Below, one piece after another: positions 1 through 9,290 of a stretch of 64,000 nucleotides of DNA. The notes beneath the pieces were generated by a model, which was not told the origin of the DNA, searched no databases, and saw only the letters and a program-made list of their open reading frames with translations. Each line of letters begins with the position of its first letter. The first letter of the stretch is position 1. The DNA comes from Denitrobacterium detoxificans (GTDB lineage: Bacteria > Actinomycetota > Coriobacteriia > Coriobacteriales > Eggerthellaceae). A program made the position numbers and the translations under genes. The stretch lies in NCBI RefSeq assembly GCF_015062615.1, contig NZ_SUUH01000003.1:1-64000 (forward strand). The letters run 5' to 3'.

Positions 1-1990
1 GGCTACGACGTGACCGGCCTGGTCGGCGATGACGCCATCAGCGCCACCATCACCGGATCGATCACCTTCCCGAGCGAAAGCCCCGTTGCCAACGTGGTAT
101 CGAGCTACGAGTTCACTTCCGGCACCGCGGGCAACTACAGCGTGACCACCGCCAACGGCGAGCTGACCATGACGAACGCCTCGCAGGCGATCACCATCAC
201 GGCCGCCAGCGACTCCAAGACCTACGACGGCACGGCGCTCACCGCTAGCGGCGTCACCGTAACCGAGGGCAGCCTTCTCCCGGGCGACACCCTGGTCGCC
301 GAGGCCAATGGCTCCGCCACCAACGTGGCCGACACCGCAGCCGGCAACAACCCGGTCGCGGCTGGCTATGCGGTTATGCACGACGGCACGGACGTGACCG
401 CCAGCTACGTGGTCACCACCCAGGCCGGCACGCTCGCCATTAATCCCAAGGCAGTCACCGTCACCGCCGCCAGCGAGGAGTTCACCTACGACGGCACGGC
501 TCACTCCAATGACGGCTTCCAGGTCGAGGGCCTGGTCGGCGATGACGCCATCAGCGCCACGGTGGTTGGCTCCATCACCTTCCCGAGCGAGAGCCCCGTG
601 GCCAACGTCGTCGAGGGCTACGAGTTCACCGTAGGCGATTCCGCAAACTACAGCGTGACCACCGCCAACGGCCAGCTGACCATGATCAACGCCTCCCAGG
701 CGATTACCATCACGGCCGCCAGCGACTCCAAGACCTACGACGGCACGGCGCTCACCGCTAGCGGCGTCACCGTGACCGAGGGCAGCCTTCTCCCGGGCGA
801 CACCCTGGTCGCCGAGGCCAATGGCTCCGCCACCAACGTGGCCGACACCGCCGCGGGCAACAACCCGGTCGCGGCTGGCTACAAGGTCATGCACGGCACC
901 GAGGACGTGACCGCCAGCTACGCGATCACCCCGGTCGCAGGTACGCTCACCATCGAGCCCAAGGCCGTCACCGTCACGGCCCAGGACAAGGCGTTCACGT
1001 ACAACGGCACGGCGCAGAGCTGGGACGAGTACGACGTGGCCGGCCTGGTCGGCGATGACGCCATCAGCGCCACCGTCGCCGGCTCCATTACCTTCCCGAG
1101 CCAGAGCCCCGTGGCCAACGTCGTGGAGGGCTACGAGTTCACCGCGGGCGATTCCGCAAACTACAGCGTTACCACCGTGGCCGGCGAGCTGACCATGACG
1201 AACGCCTCGCAGGCAATCACCATCACGGCCGCCAGCGACTCCAAGACCTACGACGGCACGGCGCTCACCGCCTCTGACGTCACCGTCACCAGCGGCTCGC
1301 TCTTCGAGGGTGACGAGCTCGTGGCCACCGCCACCGGCTCCGCCACCAACGTGGCCGACACCGCCGCCGGCAACAACCCGGTCGCGGCTGGCTATGCGGT
1401 TATGCACGACGGCACGGACGTGACCGCCAGCTACGTGTTCACCACCCAGGCCGGCACGCTCGCCATTAATCCCAAGGCAGTCACCGTCACCGCCGCCAGC
1501 GAGGAGTTCACCTACGACGGCACCGCGCACTCCAACAATGGCTTCCAGGTCGAGGGCCTGGTCGGCAGCGACGCCATCAGCGCCACGGTGACCGGATCGA
1601 TCACCTTCCCGAGCGAGAGCCCCGTTGCCAACGTGGTATCGAGCTACGAGTTCACCTCTGGTAGCGCCGACAACTACACCGTCACCACCGCCAACGGCGA
1701 GCTCACGATGAAGACCGCCTCGCAGGCGATCACCATCACGGCCGCCAGCGACTCGAAGACGTATGACGGCACGGCGCTCACCGCCGCGGGCGTCACCGTG
1801 ACCGACGGCACGCTCTTCGAGGGCGACGAGCTCGTGGCCACCGCCACCGGCTCGGCCACCAACGTGTCCGATACGGCCGAGGGCAACAACCCCGTGGCCG
1901 AGGGCTACAAGGTCATGCATGGCACCGAGGACGTGACCGAGAACTACAACATCACGACCCAGGCTGGCACGCTCACCATCGAGCCGAAGG
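1..1990 (+). repeat. Tandem 513-bp coding repeats
   Basis: The same landmark (gactc-aag before the TYDGTA codons) recurs at 211, 724, 1237 and 1750, an exact spacing of 513 bp or 171 codons each time. Long stretches are identical between units, so the array is open to recombination-driven length change. The array is cut by the left edge, so the full copy number is unknown. Confidence 0.9.
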
Positions 1991-3123
1991 AAGTGACGGT
2001 AACCGCTCAGAACGCTTCCAAGGTGTATGGCGAGGAAGACCCGACCTTCACCGCGGTTGTTGCGGGCGCGATCGAGGGCGAGACCATCGCCTACAGCCTC
2101 TCTCGCGAAGAGGGTGACGCTGCTGGCGAGTATGCCATCAATGTGATCGTTTCCGCTGACGACAACCCGAACTACAACGTGACGACTGTTCCCGGAACGT
2201 TCGAGATTGTTCCTGCTACGTTCCCCGACCAGAAGCCCGATCCGGCTGATCCGGACGCGCGCTTCACGGTGACGGGCCCCGATGACACGGTCTACAACGG
2301 TCTGCCTCAGGCCATGCCCGTGACCATCGTCGATACGCTGACGGGTGCAACGCTTGTCGAGGGCGTCGACTTCACGCTGGAATACAGCGCCGACATCACG
2401 AACGCTGGTGCGAAGGAAGTCTTCGTGATCGGCATGGGCAACTACGCTGGTGAAATGCGCGCAACCTACGCCATCACGCCCGCTACGCTCTACGTCACCA
2501 CGGGCAGCGCGACGAAGGTATTCGACGGCACGGCGCTTACGGCTCCCGTCACCTACGAGGGTCTGGTTGAAGCTGATGAGGGCAAGGTCGTTATCACCGC
2601 TACCGGTTCGCAGACGGCCGTTGGCTCTTCGCAGAACACCTACGAGATCGCGTGGGGCGATGTGAGCGCCGACAACTACGTGCTCACCTACACGCTCGGC
2701 ACGCTTACGGTGACCGCGGCTCCCGCGCCGGTATTCCCCGCGGGTGGCGGAACGACCCCGGCCCCCGCTCCTGGCGCCCCCGCGGTACCCACGCCCGCTG
2801 CTGCTGGCCCCGCGGCTACGATCATCCCCGATGATGCCACGCCTCTGGCTGGCCCCGAGGAGTCCATCCTGGACGACGAGACTCCGCTGGCCGCCGATGA
2901 CGCCTTCGCGGCAGATTCTGAGCAGCCTACCTGCTGGGTGCATTGGGTGATGGTCTTCGGTATCCTGGTATCCGTTGCCATCTACGCCGTAGCCATTGCA
3001 CGTCGTCGTTCGTTCACCAACGGGCTTGGTGCTGATGCCGACAGCATCCGTGGTCTCGAGCCCGAAAGCAAGCAACCGATGCAGGATGGCGCCAAGAACG
3101 CTCCTGCCTACAAGGAGGTGTAA
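1..3123 (+). CDS. Repetitive MBG-domain surface protein, N-terminus outside window
   Basis: The frame is open from base 1 and stops at TAA 3121-3123, giving about 1,040 visible residues with no start. Most of it is tandem beta-rich modules with a recurring TYDGTA core, typical of the MBG/YDG family seen in cell-surface adhesins. Each 171-residue period holds two modules of about 86 residues. Two diverged MBG modules and a Pro/Ala-rich linker follow. The linker carries a twice-repeated DD-x-TPLA motif, then one transmembrane helix and a basic tail (ARRR). There is no LPXTG motif, so anchoring appears to be by the helix. The next gene's ribosome site lies inside the last codons, so the two are probably coupled. 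An adhesive or scaffold role is inferred from the family. Confidence 0.85.
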   Translation, partial: GYDVTGLVGDDAISATITGSITFPSESPVANVVSSYEFTSGTAGNYSVTTANGELTMTNASQAITITAASDSKTYDGTALTASGVTVTEGSLLPGDTLVAEANGSATNVADTAAGNNPVAAGYAVMHDGTDVTASYVVTTQAGTLAINPKAVTVTAASEEFTYDGTAHSNDGFQVEGLVGDDAISATVVGSITFPSESPVANVVEGYEFTVGDSANYSVTTANGQLTMINASQAITITAASDSKTYDGTALTASGVTVTEGSLLPGDTLVAEANGSATNVADTAAGNNPVAAGYKVMHGTEDVTASYAITPVAGTLTIEPKAVTVTAQDKAFTYNGTAQSWDEYDVAGLVGDDAISATVAGSITFPSQSPVANVVEGYEFTAGDSANYSVTTVAGELTMTNASQAITITAASDSKTYDGTALTASDVTVTSGSLFEGDELVATATGSATNVADTAAGNNPVAAGYAVMHDGTDVTASYVFTTQAGTLAINPKAVTVTAASEEFTYDGTAHSNNGFQVEGLVGSDAISATVTGSITFPSESPVANVVSSYEFTSGSADNYTVTTANGELTMKTASQAITITAASDSKTYDGTALTAAGVTVTDGTLFEGDELVATATGSATNVSDTAEGNNPVAEGYKVMHGTEDVTENYNITTQAGTLTIEPKEVTVTAQNASKVYGEEDPTFTAVVAGAIEGETIAYSLSREEGDAAGEYAINVIVSADDNPNYNVTTVPGTFEIVPATFPDQKPDPADPDARFTVTGPDDTVYNGLPQAMPVTIVDTLTGATLVEGVDFTLEYSADITNAGAKEVFVIGMGNYAGEMRATYAITPATLYVTTGSATKVFDGTALTAPVTYEGLVEADEGKVVITATGSQTAVGSSQNTYEIAWGDVSADNYVLTYTLGTLTVTAAPAPVFPAGGGTTPAPAPGAPAVPTPAAAGPAATIIPDDATPLAGPEESILDDETPLAADDAFAADSEQPTCWVHWVMVFGILVSVAIYAVAIARRRSFTNGLGADADSIRGLEPESKQPMQDGAKNAPAYKEV

Positions 3124-3128
3124 CCGTC

Positions 3129-3644
3129 ATGCGTAAGCCCACTATCATCATCACGGTTATCCTGGTCGCCATTTCGATTGGTCTGCTGATCGCCTGGTAC
3201 GCACTGGGGCTCTACCGCATCGACAGTCCGCTCGACCTTATCGTTGACGTGGTTTGGTGGCTGGTCATCGCCGGGTGCTGCCTGTTGGTGGTACGCAGCG
3301 AGCAGGCACGTCGCCGTGCGATCCGCACCATCTACGTTTCGCCTACCGCGCTGTACAACAGCAGCACGGGCCTGGTGCCCTGCACCGACCCCGCTCAGCG
3401 TCCCGCGGCAATGCGCCGCATCCTGAGCGATGTGGACTACGGGTTTCATAAGCGCGAGCTTCCTGCGGAGGGCACGTTCGATTGCCTGTACGTGGTGAGC
3501 ACCGACCATTATGAAGACGGTGACGCCGAGGACGAGGTGCGCACGTGGGACGGCACCGTGGACATGGTCACTCCCGGCGTTCGCAAGCCCGTTTCTTCCA
3601 TCCAGTTCAATGGGGTGAAGCAGCTGTCGTCGCTCATGGCGTAA
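3129..3644 (+). CDS. Small two-helix membrane protein, unknown function
   Basis: 171 residues. Two hydrophobic helices occupy about residues 5-28 and 38-56, followed by a short basic stretch (EQARRRAIR) and a soluble tail of about 110 residues, probably cytoplasmic by the positive-inside rule. The ATG is 5 bases after the stop of the MBG surface protein, and an AAGGAGGTG ribosome site overlaps that gene's final codons, so translation is likely coupled. I do not recognise the family. The tight coupling suggests a helper of the surface protein, for example in its membrane placement, but that is inference. Confidence 0.75.
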   Translation: MRKPTIIITVILVAISIGLLIAWYALGLYRIDSPLDLIVDVVWWLVIAGCCLLVVRSEQARRRAIRTIYVSPTALYNSSTGLVPCTDPAQRPAAMRRILSDVDYGFHKRELPAEGTFDCLYVVSTDHYEDGDAEDEVRTWDGTVDMVTPGVRKPVSSIQFNGVKQLSSLMA

Positions 3645-3658
3645 ACAACCGTGCCTGA

Positions 3659-3727
3659 AAGGGCGGTCGGCCCGAGCTCTTCCATCTGGCAAGTCCAGTA
3701 GAAGTTGTTCGGTTTCCGGCCGCCCTT
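3659..3727 (+). terminator. Possible hairpin after the surface-protein pair
   Basis: AAGGGCGGTCGG (3659-3670) pairs with CCGGCCGCCCTT (3716-3727), 12 pairs with one wobble, around a 45-base loop. There is no T-run, so it is at best an unconventional terminator. Confidence 0.3.
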
Positions 3728-3785
3728 CGCTATGCCCATGTGCCTTCTTCCTATAATGGTGTGAAACGCGTGAAGGGATAGGCAT

Positions 3786-4763
3786 ATGGAAACCACGTCC
3801 GCGAATGGTCCAATCAAGCTGTTTGAAGACGCCCGGGGGAGCTACGCCCTCTATCGTGTGGGCGCCGATATCGGCGGGGAGTCAGTCCTGTTGGTTTCTG
3901 ACGGGGATGCGGCGCTCATCGACGCTGGCTATGCGTGGTGCGTTCCGCAGACGTACCGCAATATTCAGGCCGTTTTGGGCGATGAGCCGGTAGGGATGCT
4001 GCTCCTCACGCATTCCCATTACGATCACGCTGCGGGCGCGGGCTACCTGAAGGAGCGCATGCCCAAAATGGTCATTTGCGCGCATGCCCATGCGGCACGC
4101 GTGTTCGAGCGTCCGGGCGCCCTTGCCACCATGCGCAAGCTGAACGATGCCGAGGCGCATGCGCAGGGCCTTTCTGAGTATGAGGACGTTTCCGATATCC
4201 GCGTCGACCGCGTGCTCGAACCGGGCGAAACCGTGCGCATTGGCATGCTTGCATTGCAGGTCATCGAGGCGCCGGGCCACACGCGCGATTCCCTTGCATT
4301 CTGGGATAAAGAATCTCGCTTGCTTATCTCGTGCGAAAGTGCGGGCGTATATGCGGGCCCGCTTCCCGAAGGCGTTGTGCCGGGCGGCAAGCTGGCGGAC
4401 GATACCGCCGTTCCCGTAGACGTCAAGTTCTGCTGCCAGATTCCCGCGCTCACGGGTTACGCCGATTGCCTGGCGTACATCGAGCGCGCACAGGCGTTTG
4501 ATCCGGCGGTTATGCTAGTTCCCCATAGCGGTGTCATGGTGGGGCAGGAAGTGCGTGACTATTTAACTGCTGCGGCGTTTTGGGGCGCGTATGAAGGCGA
4601 CCTGATAGTGCGCCTGCATAATCACGGGCTTTCCCCCGATGCCATCTTGGAATGCTTCAAGCGCGTGTTCTACACCGAGGCCGTGCGTGCCGTTCAGCCC
4701 GAACCCGCATTCGACCTTAACGCCAGCTATACGGTGCCTCTTATTCTGCGTGAACGCGTGTAG
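3786..4763 (+). CDS. Metallo-beta-lactamase-fold hydrolase
   Basis: 325 residues. The metal-binding signature THSHYDH lies at about residues 74-80, preceded by the usual LIDAG aspartate strand. A later APGHTRDS histidine and a PHSG segment complete the di-metal site of the glyoxalase-II/MBL superfamily. The substrate cannot be read from the sequence; thioesters and phosphoesters are common in the family. It stands alone, about 90 bp before a two-component system. The start was chosen because the ATG follows AAGGGATAGGC at a reasonable spacing. Confidence 0.8.
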   Translation: METTSANGPIKLFEDARGSYALYRVGADIGGESVLLVSDGDAALIDAGYAWCVPQTYRNIQAVLGDEPVGMLLLTHSHYDHAAGAGYLKERMPKMVICAHAHAARVFERPGALATMRKLNDAEAHAQGLSEYEDVSDIRVDRVLEPGETVRIGMLALQVIEAPGHTRDSLAFWDKESRLLISCESAGVYAGPLPEGVVPGGKLADDTAVPVDVKFCCQIPALTGYADCLAYIERAQAFDPAVMLVPHSGVMVGQEVRDYLTAAAFWGAYEGDLIVRLHNHGLSPDAILECFKRVFYTEAVRAVQPEPAFDLNASYTVPLILRERV

Positions 4764-4834
4764 TCTGTTTGGAGCTGCGCCGTGCGTGCCGCTGTGGAAT
4801 ACGGTAGGTAGCGTATGGCGTATCGCATGCGCGT

Positions 4835-4847
4835 GCCATAGTATGGC
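4835..4847. promoter_or_regulatory. Palindrome GCCATAGTATGGC before sensor kinase
   Basis: A perfect 6-1-6 inverted repeat ending 3 bases before the kinase ATG. Its 11-base core, CCATAGTATGG, occurs again at 11069-11079 upstream of the metal-exporter-like gene. It could be a shared operator or a promoter -10 region. Confidence 0.35.
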
Positions 4848-4850
4848 AGT

Positions 4851-6083
4851 ATGGAAAATATTCTGGTAAATAAGCGCTCCTTGAGCTCGCGGGATTGGCT
4901 GGTCGATGTGCTCGTCGCCCTGGCCGCCCTGCTGTTTGCGTATGTGCAGTTGTATTTGGCCACGTCGCCCATCGTATTTCACGACGATACGTTTCGCGAC
5001 ATGGTGGGTATCCTCACGCGCGCGCCCGACCCGTCGGCATACGTGCTGCTCGCGTTCACCGCGTTGCCGCTGGTGTTTCGACGCATGTTCCCCTGGCCCG
5101 TGTACGTGTTCGTCATCGTGCTCTACTCCTTTGCTCAGGATTCCGCGCCGGGGTACGCCTTCTCCATTATTGGGCCCGTTATCGCGCTGTTCACCTTGGC
5201 GAACGAGCGACCGCGCGTGGAAGTGATCGTGGCGGCTGCGCTGGCTGCGTTTCTGCTGTGCGTGGCTACCATCCCCAGCGATAACGACAGCGTTGCCCTG
5301 GTTGTTCGCGTGCAGAACCTAAGCTACATGGCCCTCGCCGTGGCGGCGGGCGTTGCTTGGCGTGCGTACCGGCATTCGGTGCGGGAAACCGAGCAGCGCG
5401 CGCTCGAGGCGGAGCGTACGCGCGAGACGGAAGCCGCGCGCCGCGTAGAAGAGGAGCGCGTGCGCATCGCGCGCGAGATTCACGACATCACGGCCCATTC
5501 GCTTTCCGCGGTGGGCATTCAGGCGGCTGCCGCCGAAAAGCTCATTGATCGCAATCCCGAGGCGGCGCGCGAGGCCATCGTGCAGGTGCGCATGACCTCG
5601 AAGTCGGCGCTCGAGGAAATCCGTTCTATGATTGGCGTGCTGCGCAACGAAGGCGCCGAAGCGGAAATGCGCCCCACGAACGGCACCGACCGTATGCCCG
5701 ACCTATGCGAGTATGCGCGCAAGGCCGGCCTGGAGGTGCATTACGAGACGGGCAGCTATCAGCGCCAGAACGCCCCCGCGTTCGTGGACGTGGCGCTGTT
5801 CGGCATTGCACGAGAGGCCGTTACCAATACGGTGCGCCATGCGCAGGCCAAAAACCTGTGGGTGCGCTTGGCCATGTCCGACGGCTTTGCCATGCTCACC
5901 GTGGAAGACGACGGCATTGGCCTGAGCAGCAAGGTCGCTACCGAGCATTCTCCGCTCAGCGGCCACGGCGTGCAGGGCATGGAAGAGCGCGTGCGCGTGC
6001 TGCATGGCACGTTCCAGGCGGGGGATAGGGCGGCAGGTGGCTACCGCGTTCAGGTGGGCTTGCCTCTAGGCGAAAGGGAATAG
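4851..6083 (+). CDS. NarL-type sensor histidine kinase
   Basis: 410 residues. The N-terminal 160 residues hold several transmembrane helices and no obvious large extracellular domain. A coiled, Arg/Glu-rich linker follows. The HisKA_3 phosphoacceptor motif EIHDITAHSLSAVG places the active histidine near residue 210. A HATPase_c domain has an AREAVTNTVRHAQA N-box and a DDGIGL G-box near residue 350. This is the layout of LiaS/DesK-like kinases, which often sense membrane state. The stop is one base before the response regulator's ATG, so they form a cognate pair. The ligand is unknown, and the ribosome site is weak. Confidence 0.9.
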   Translation: MENILVNKRSLSSRDWLVDVLVALAALLFAYVQLYLATSPIVFHDDTFRDMVGILTRAPDPSAYVLLAFTALPLVFRRMFPWPVYVFVIVLYSFAQDSAPGYAFSIIGPVIALFTLANERPRVEVIVAAALAAFLLCVATIPSDNDSVALVVRVQNLSYMALAVAAGVAWRAYRHSVRETEQRALEAERTRETEAARRVEEERVRIAREIHDITAHSLSAVGIQAAAAEKLIDRNPEAAREAIVQVRMTSKSALEEIRSMIGVLRNEGAEAEMRPTNGTDRMPDLCEYARKAGLEVHYETGSYQRQNAPAFVDVALFGIAREAVTNTVRHAQAKNLWVRLAMSDGFAMLTVEDDGIGLSSKVATEHSPLSGHGVQGMEERVRVLHGTFQAGDRAAGGYRVQVGLPLGERE

Positions 6084-6084
6084 C

Positions 6085-6870
6085 ATGGACGATCTGATTG
6101 GAGCATCCAACCCGAATAGCGAGAGCTTCCGCGAGGCGAATGCCCGCTTGCGCGCGCAAAGCGAGGAGGCGGCCCGCTTGGCGGAAGCCGCGCTCAACGA
6201 CGCGCGTGACGTGACCGTCCTCATCGTTGACGACCAGGACCTGGTGCGCAACGGCTTCCGCCTGATCATTTCCTCGTACGACCACGTGAAGGTGGTGGGC
6301 GAGGCCGACAACGGCATCGCCGCGTACGACCGCGCCATGGAACTGCATCCCGACGTGGTGCTCATGGACATTCGCATGCCCTTGGAAGACGGCATCTCCG
6401 CCACGCGCAAGATCGTTGCGGAACCTTCGCTCTCGGGTACGCGCGTGCTCGTGCTTACCACGTTTGACGTCGACGAATACGTGTACGACGCCCTGCAGGC
6501 CGGGGCTAGTGGCTTCATGTTGAAGGATTCCGAACCCGACGACATCGTGCGCGCCATTCGCACGGTGGCCGATGGCAATGCCCTTATTCAGCCCTCCATC
6601 ACGCGTCGCCTCATCGAGACGTTCGTCGATTCGCGTGCTCGCGACGCGCATGCCGCGGTGGAGCTTTCCGTGCTTACCGACCGCGAGCGCGAGATTCTGC
6701 GCATGGTGGCGCGCGGCATGAGCAACGAGCAGATTGCCGAGGAGCTGGTAATTTCCCCGGCCACGGTGAAGACGCACGTGGCGCGCATCATGGGCAAGCT
6801 CGACGCGCACGATCGCGCCCAGCTGGTGGTTATCGCGTACGAACGCGGCCTGGTTGCGCCTGGCTGCTAG
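6085..6870 (+). CDS. NarL/LuxR-family response regulator
   Basis: 261 residues. An unusual N-terminal extension of about 42 mostly helical, Ala/Glu/Arg-rich residues precedes the receiver domain. The receiver has acidic residues in VLIVDDQD (46-52) and phosphoacceptor Asp95 in VLMDIRMP. A LuxR-type helix-turn-helix lies at about 195-250 (LTDREREILRMVARGMSNEQIAEEL). It is translated one base after the kinase stop. It should bind DNA when phosphorylated by that kinase. The upstream palindrome shared with the gene at 11121 is a candidate target, untested. Confidence 0.92.
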   Translation: MDDLIGASNPNSESFREANARLRAQSEEAARLAEAALNDARDVTVLIVDDQDLVRNGFRLIISSYDHVKVVGEADNGIAAYDRAMELHPDVVLMDIRMPLEDGISATRKIVAEPSLSGTRVLVLTTFDVDEYVYDALQAGASGFMLKDSEPDDIVRAIRTVADGNALIQPSITRRLIETFVDSRARDAHAAVELSVLTDREREILRMVARGMSNEQIAEELVISPATVKTHVARIMGKLDAHDRAQLVVIAYERGLVAPGC

Positions 6871-6967
6871 CGTTTGCCCTGCATACGTGTGCGCATAGGG
6901 GCATTCACGCCCTGTGTGGCGCAAAGGTAACGGTTGAGTTACCCACGCTCAGATTATTTGAAAACGC

Positions 6968-6995
6968 TTGCATATGGCCTTCCCAATGCTATGAT
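6968..6995 (+). promoter_or_regulatory. groESL promoter
   Basis: TTGCAT (6968-6973), a 16-base spacer, then TATGAT (6990-6995). Transcription would begin near 7002, directly in front of the CIRCE element, as expected for a repressed heat-shock promoter. Confidence 0.7.
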
Positions 6996-7007
6996 GGCAA
7001 GCGTTGT

Positions 7008-7034
7008 TTGGCACTCGTACCCATTGAGTGCTAG
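7008..7034. promoter_or_regulatory. CIRCE operator (HrcA-binding site)
   Basis: TTGGCACTC, nine bases, then GAGTGCTAG. This matches the CIRCE consensus TTAGCACTC-N9-GAGTGCTAA at all but two positions. It lies between the promoter and groES and predicts control by the repressor HrcA, whose gene is not in this window. Confidence 0.93.
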
Positions 7035-7094
7035 CACTCTTCAAGCATAAAAGACAAGCCGCATTGCGGCGGTCAGTGAAAGGAAGGCTGTGCT

Positions 7095-7382
7095 ATGAAT
7101 CTGAAACCGTTGGGCGATCGCGTCATTGTCAAGCAGGACGAAGTGGAAGAGACCACTGCGTCTGGCCTGTTCATCGCCAGCAGTGCCAAGGAAAAGCCCA
7201 CCACGGGCGTTGTCCTGGCCGTGGGCGAGGGCAAGCTTGCCGAAGACGGCTCCCGTCTGCCCATGCCCGTTGCCGTTGGCGACCATGTCATCTATGGCAA
7301 GTTCGGCGGCACCGAAATCGAAGTCGAAGGCGAAACGGTCATCATCCTGCGCGCCGACGATATCTACGCTATCCAGGGCTAA
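7095..7382 (+). CDS. groES: Co-chaperonin GroES
   Basis: 95 residues, the normal length for the 10-kDa co-chaperonin. The N-terminal LKPLGDRVIVKQDE signature and the mobile loop (ETTASGLFIAS), which docks on GroEL, are both present. It caps the GroEL folding chamber in the cytoplasm. A GAAAGGAAGG ribosome site precedes the ATG. It is first in an operon with groEL 70 bp downstream, under the CIRCE operator. Confidence 0.98.
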   Translation: MNLKPLGDRVIVKQDEVEETTASGLFIASSAKEKPTTGVVLAVGEGKLAEDGSRLPMPVAVGDHVIYGKFGGTEIEVEGETVIILRADDIYAIQG

Positions 7383-7452
7383 CAGTGCTCTTTTTCCCGC
7401 GGTTGCATAACGCGGGTATTCACTATTCGCTATTGAAAGGAAACTGAACAAC

Positions 7453-9093
7453 ATGGCTAAGGATGTTCTGTTTGACACCGACGCCCGTGGCGCACTTGCC
7501 ACTGGCGTGAACAAGCTTGCTAACGCTGTAAAGGTCACGCTTGGCCCCAAGGGTCGTTACGTGGCTCTGGAAAAGTCCTATGGCGCTCCGTTGGTCACCA
7601 ACGACGGCGTTACGGTTGCCAAGGAAATCGAGCTGGAGAACCCCGTTGAGAACATGGGTGCTCAGCTGGTTCGCGAAGCTGCCGTGAAGACGAACGACGC
7701 TGCTGGCGACGGTACCACCACCGCTACGCTGCTGGCCGACGCCATCGTCACCGAGGGCCTGCGCAACGTCATCGCCGGTTCCGACGCCCTGGGCATCCGC
7801 CGCGGCGTTCAGAAGGGTGTCGACGCCGTTGTCGAGACCATCAAGGCCGACGCTATCGAAATCGAGAGCAAGGACCAGATCGCCAACGTGGGTACCATCT
7901 CCGCTGGCGACGCTGTCATCGGCGAGAAGATCGCCGAGGCCATGGACCTGGTAGGCAAGGACGGCGCTATCTCCGTCGAGGAAAGCCAGACCTTTGGCAT
8001 CGACCTTGAGCACGTAGAGGGCATGCAGTGGTCTCGCGGCTACATCAGCCCCTACATGGCCACCGACATGGAGAAGATGGAAGCAAACCTGCAGGATCCC
8101 TACATCCTGCTCACCGACCAGAAGATCTCTAACATCCAGGACATGGTTGGTCTGCTGGAAGCCGTCATGAAGTCCGGCCGTCCGCTGCTGATCATCGCTG
8201 AGGACGTCGAGGGCGAGGCTCTGGCCACCCTGCTGCTGAACAAGCTGCGCGGCACCCTGAACGTTGTCGCCATCAAGGCTCCTGGCTTCGGCGATCGCCG
8301 CAAGCGCATCCTGGAAGACATCGCTATCGTCACCGGCGCCCAGGTTGTCGACAAGGACTTCGGCATGACCATTGCCGACGCCACCGTGGAAATGCTCGGC
8401 CATGCCAAGAGCGTCAAGGTCGACAAGGACAACACGCTCATCGTCGACGGCGCTGGCGACAAGCAGGCTATCGAAGAGCGCAAGGAGCAGCTGAAGGCTG
8501 AAATCGAGCGCGTTGATTCCGACTTCGACCGTGAGAAGCTGCAGGAGCGCCTGTCCAAGCTTACCGGCGGTGTTGCCGTGCTGAAGGTTGGCGCTGCTAC
8601 CGAAAGCGAGCTCAAGGAAAAGAAGAGCCGCATCGAAGACGCTCTGCAGGCCACCCGCGCTGCCGTCGAGGAAGGCATCGTTGCTGGCGGTGGCGTTGCC
8701 CTGGTCGACGCTCTGCCCGCGCTGGACGCCGTGAAGTGCGACAACAAGGATGAGGAGATTGGCGTCGAAATCGTGCGCAAGGCCCTGGTTGCCCCCATGC
8801 GCGAGATCGCCAAGAACGCTGGCTTCGAAGGCTCCGTCGTGGTCGAGAAGGTTCGCTCCATGGAGAAGGGCTTCGGCCTGAACTCCGCCACCGGCGAGTA
8901 TGGCAACATGATCGAGATGGGCGTCAACGACCCCGTCAAGGTTACCCGCATCGCCCTGCAGTCCGCCGCTTCCGTGGCTACGCTGATCCTCATCACCGAC
9001 TGCACCGTGAACGAGATCCCGAAGGAAGCCGACGCTTCCGCCGCCGCTGCAGCCGCTGCTGCCGGCATGGGAGGAATGGGCGGCATGATGTAA
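7453..9093 (+). CDS. groEL: Chaperonin GroEL
   Basis: 546 residues, full length. It folds proteins in an ATP-driven double-ring chamber with GroES. Family markers are the VTLGPKGR start region, the ATP-binding loop GDGTTTAT, and a Gly-Met-rich tail ending GMGGMGGMM. The tail is preceded by an unusually long alanine run. A GAAAGGAAAC ribosome site precedes the ATG. It shares the HrcA/CIRCE control of groES and is closed by a strong terminator about 100 bp downstream. Confidence 0.99.
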   Translation: MAKDVLFDTDARGALATGVNKLANAVKVTLGPKGRYVALEKSYGAPLVTNDGVTVAKEIELENPVENMGAQLVREAAVKTNDAAGDGTTTATLLADAIVTEGLRNVIAGSDALGIRRGVQKGVDAVVETIKADAIEIESKDQIANVGTISAGDAVIGEKIAEAMDLVGKDGAISVEESQTFGIDLEHVEGMQWSRGYISPYMATDMEKMEANLQDPYILLTDQKISNIQDMVGLLEAVMKSGRPLLIIAEDVEGEALATLLLNKLRGTLNVVAIKAPGFGDRRKRILEDIAIVTGAQVVDKDFGMTIADATVEMLGHAKSVKVDKDNTLIVDGAGDKQAIEERKEQLKAEIERVDSDFDREKLQERLSKLTGGVAVLKVGAATESELKEKKSRIEDALQATRAAVEEGIVAGGGVALVDALPALDAVKCDNKDEEIGVEIVRKALVAPMREIAKNAGFEGSVVVEKVRSMEKGFGLNSATGEYGNMIEMGVNDPVKVTRIALQSAASVATLILITDCTVNEIPKEADASAAAAAAAAGMGGMGGMM

Positions 9094-9195
9094 GCCCACC
9101 CTGCTGGGTTGGACTTGCACCGCGGGGCCCGGCGGCGTACCGCCGAGGCACGCCCCGCTCCGCTGCTCGCACGGCGCTTGTTGCTGTGAGTTGTT

Positions 9196-9229
9196 GGGAC
9201 CGAGAGGTTAGGCCTCTCGGTCCCTTTTT
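9196..9229 (+). terminator. groEL intrinsic terminator
   Basis: GGGACCGAGAGG (9196-9207) pairs perfectly with CCTCTCGGTCCC (9213-9224) around a 5-base loop, followed by five T's. Confidence 0.93.
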
Positions 9230-9290
9230 GCGTTCTGTGGGATGCGCCGTGCTCGTGCGCTGCGCTGCTTCATGCTTTTACTGGGCGCTG

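Noticed and set aside
1..1990. CRISPR-like regular repeats
   Set aside because: The 513-bp period is coding, in frame, and without spacers; it is a protein repeat.
3108..3785. 225-codon minus-strand frame over the small membrane protein
   Set aside because: Composition is that of an antisense shadow; the plus-strand gene has a clear start, helices and ribosome site.
6100..6210. Later start for the response regulator, removing its N-terminal extension
   Set aside because: No better ribosome site is present downstream, and the ATG at 6085 is tightly coupled to the kinase stop.
7423..9120. Long minus-strand frame opposite groEL
   Set aside because: A shadow of groEL caused by high GC; no ribosome site and no recognisable domain.
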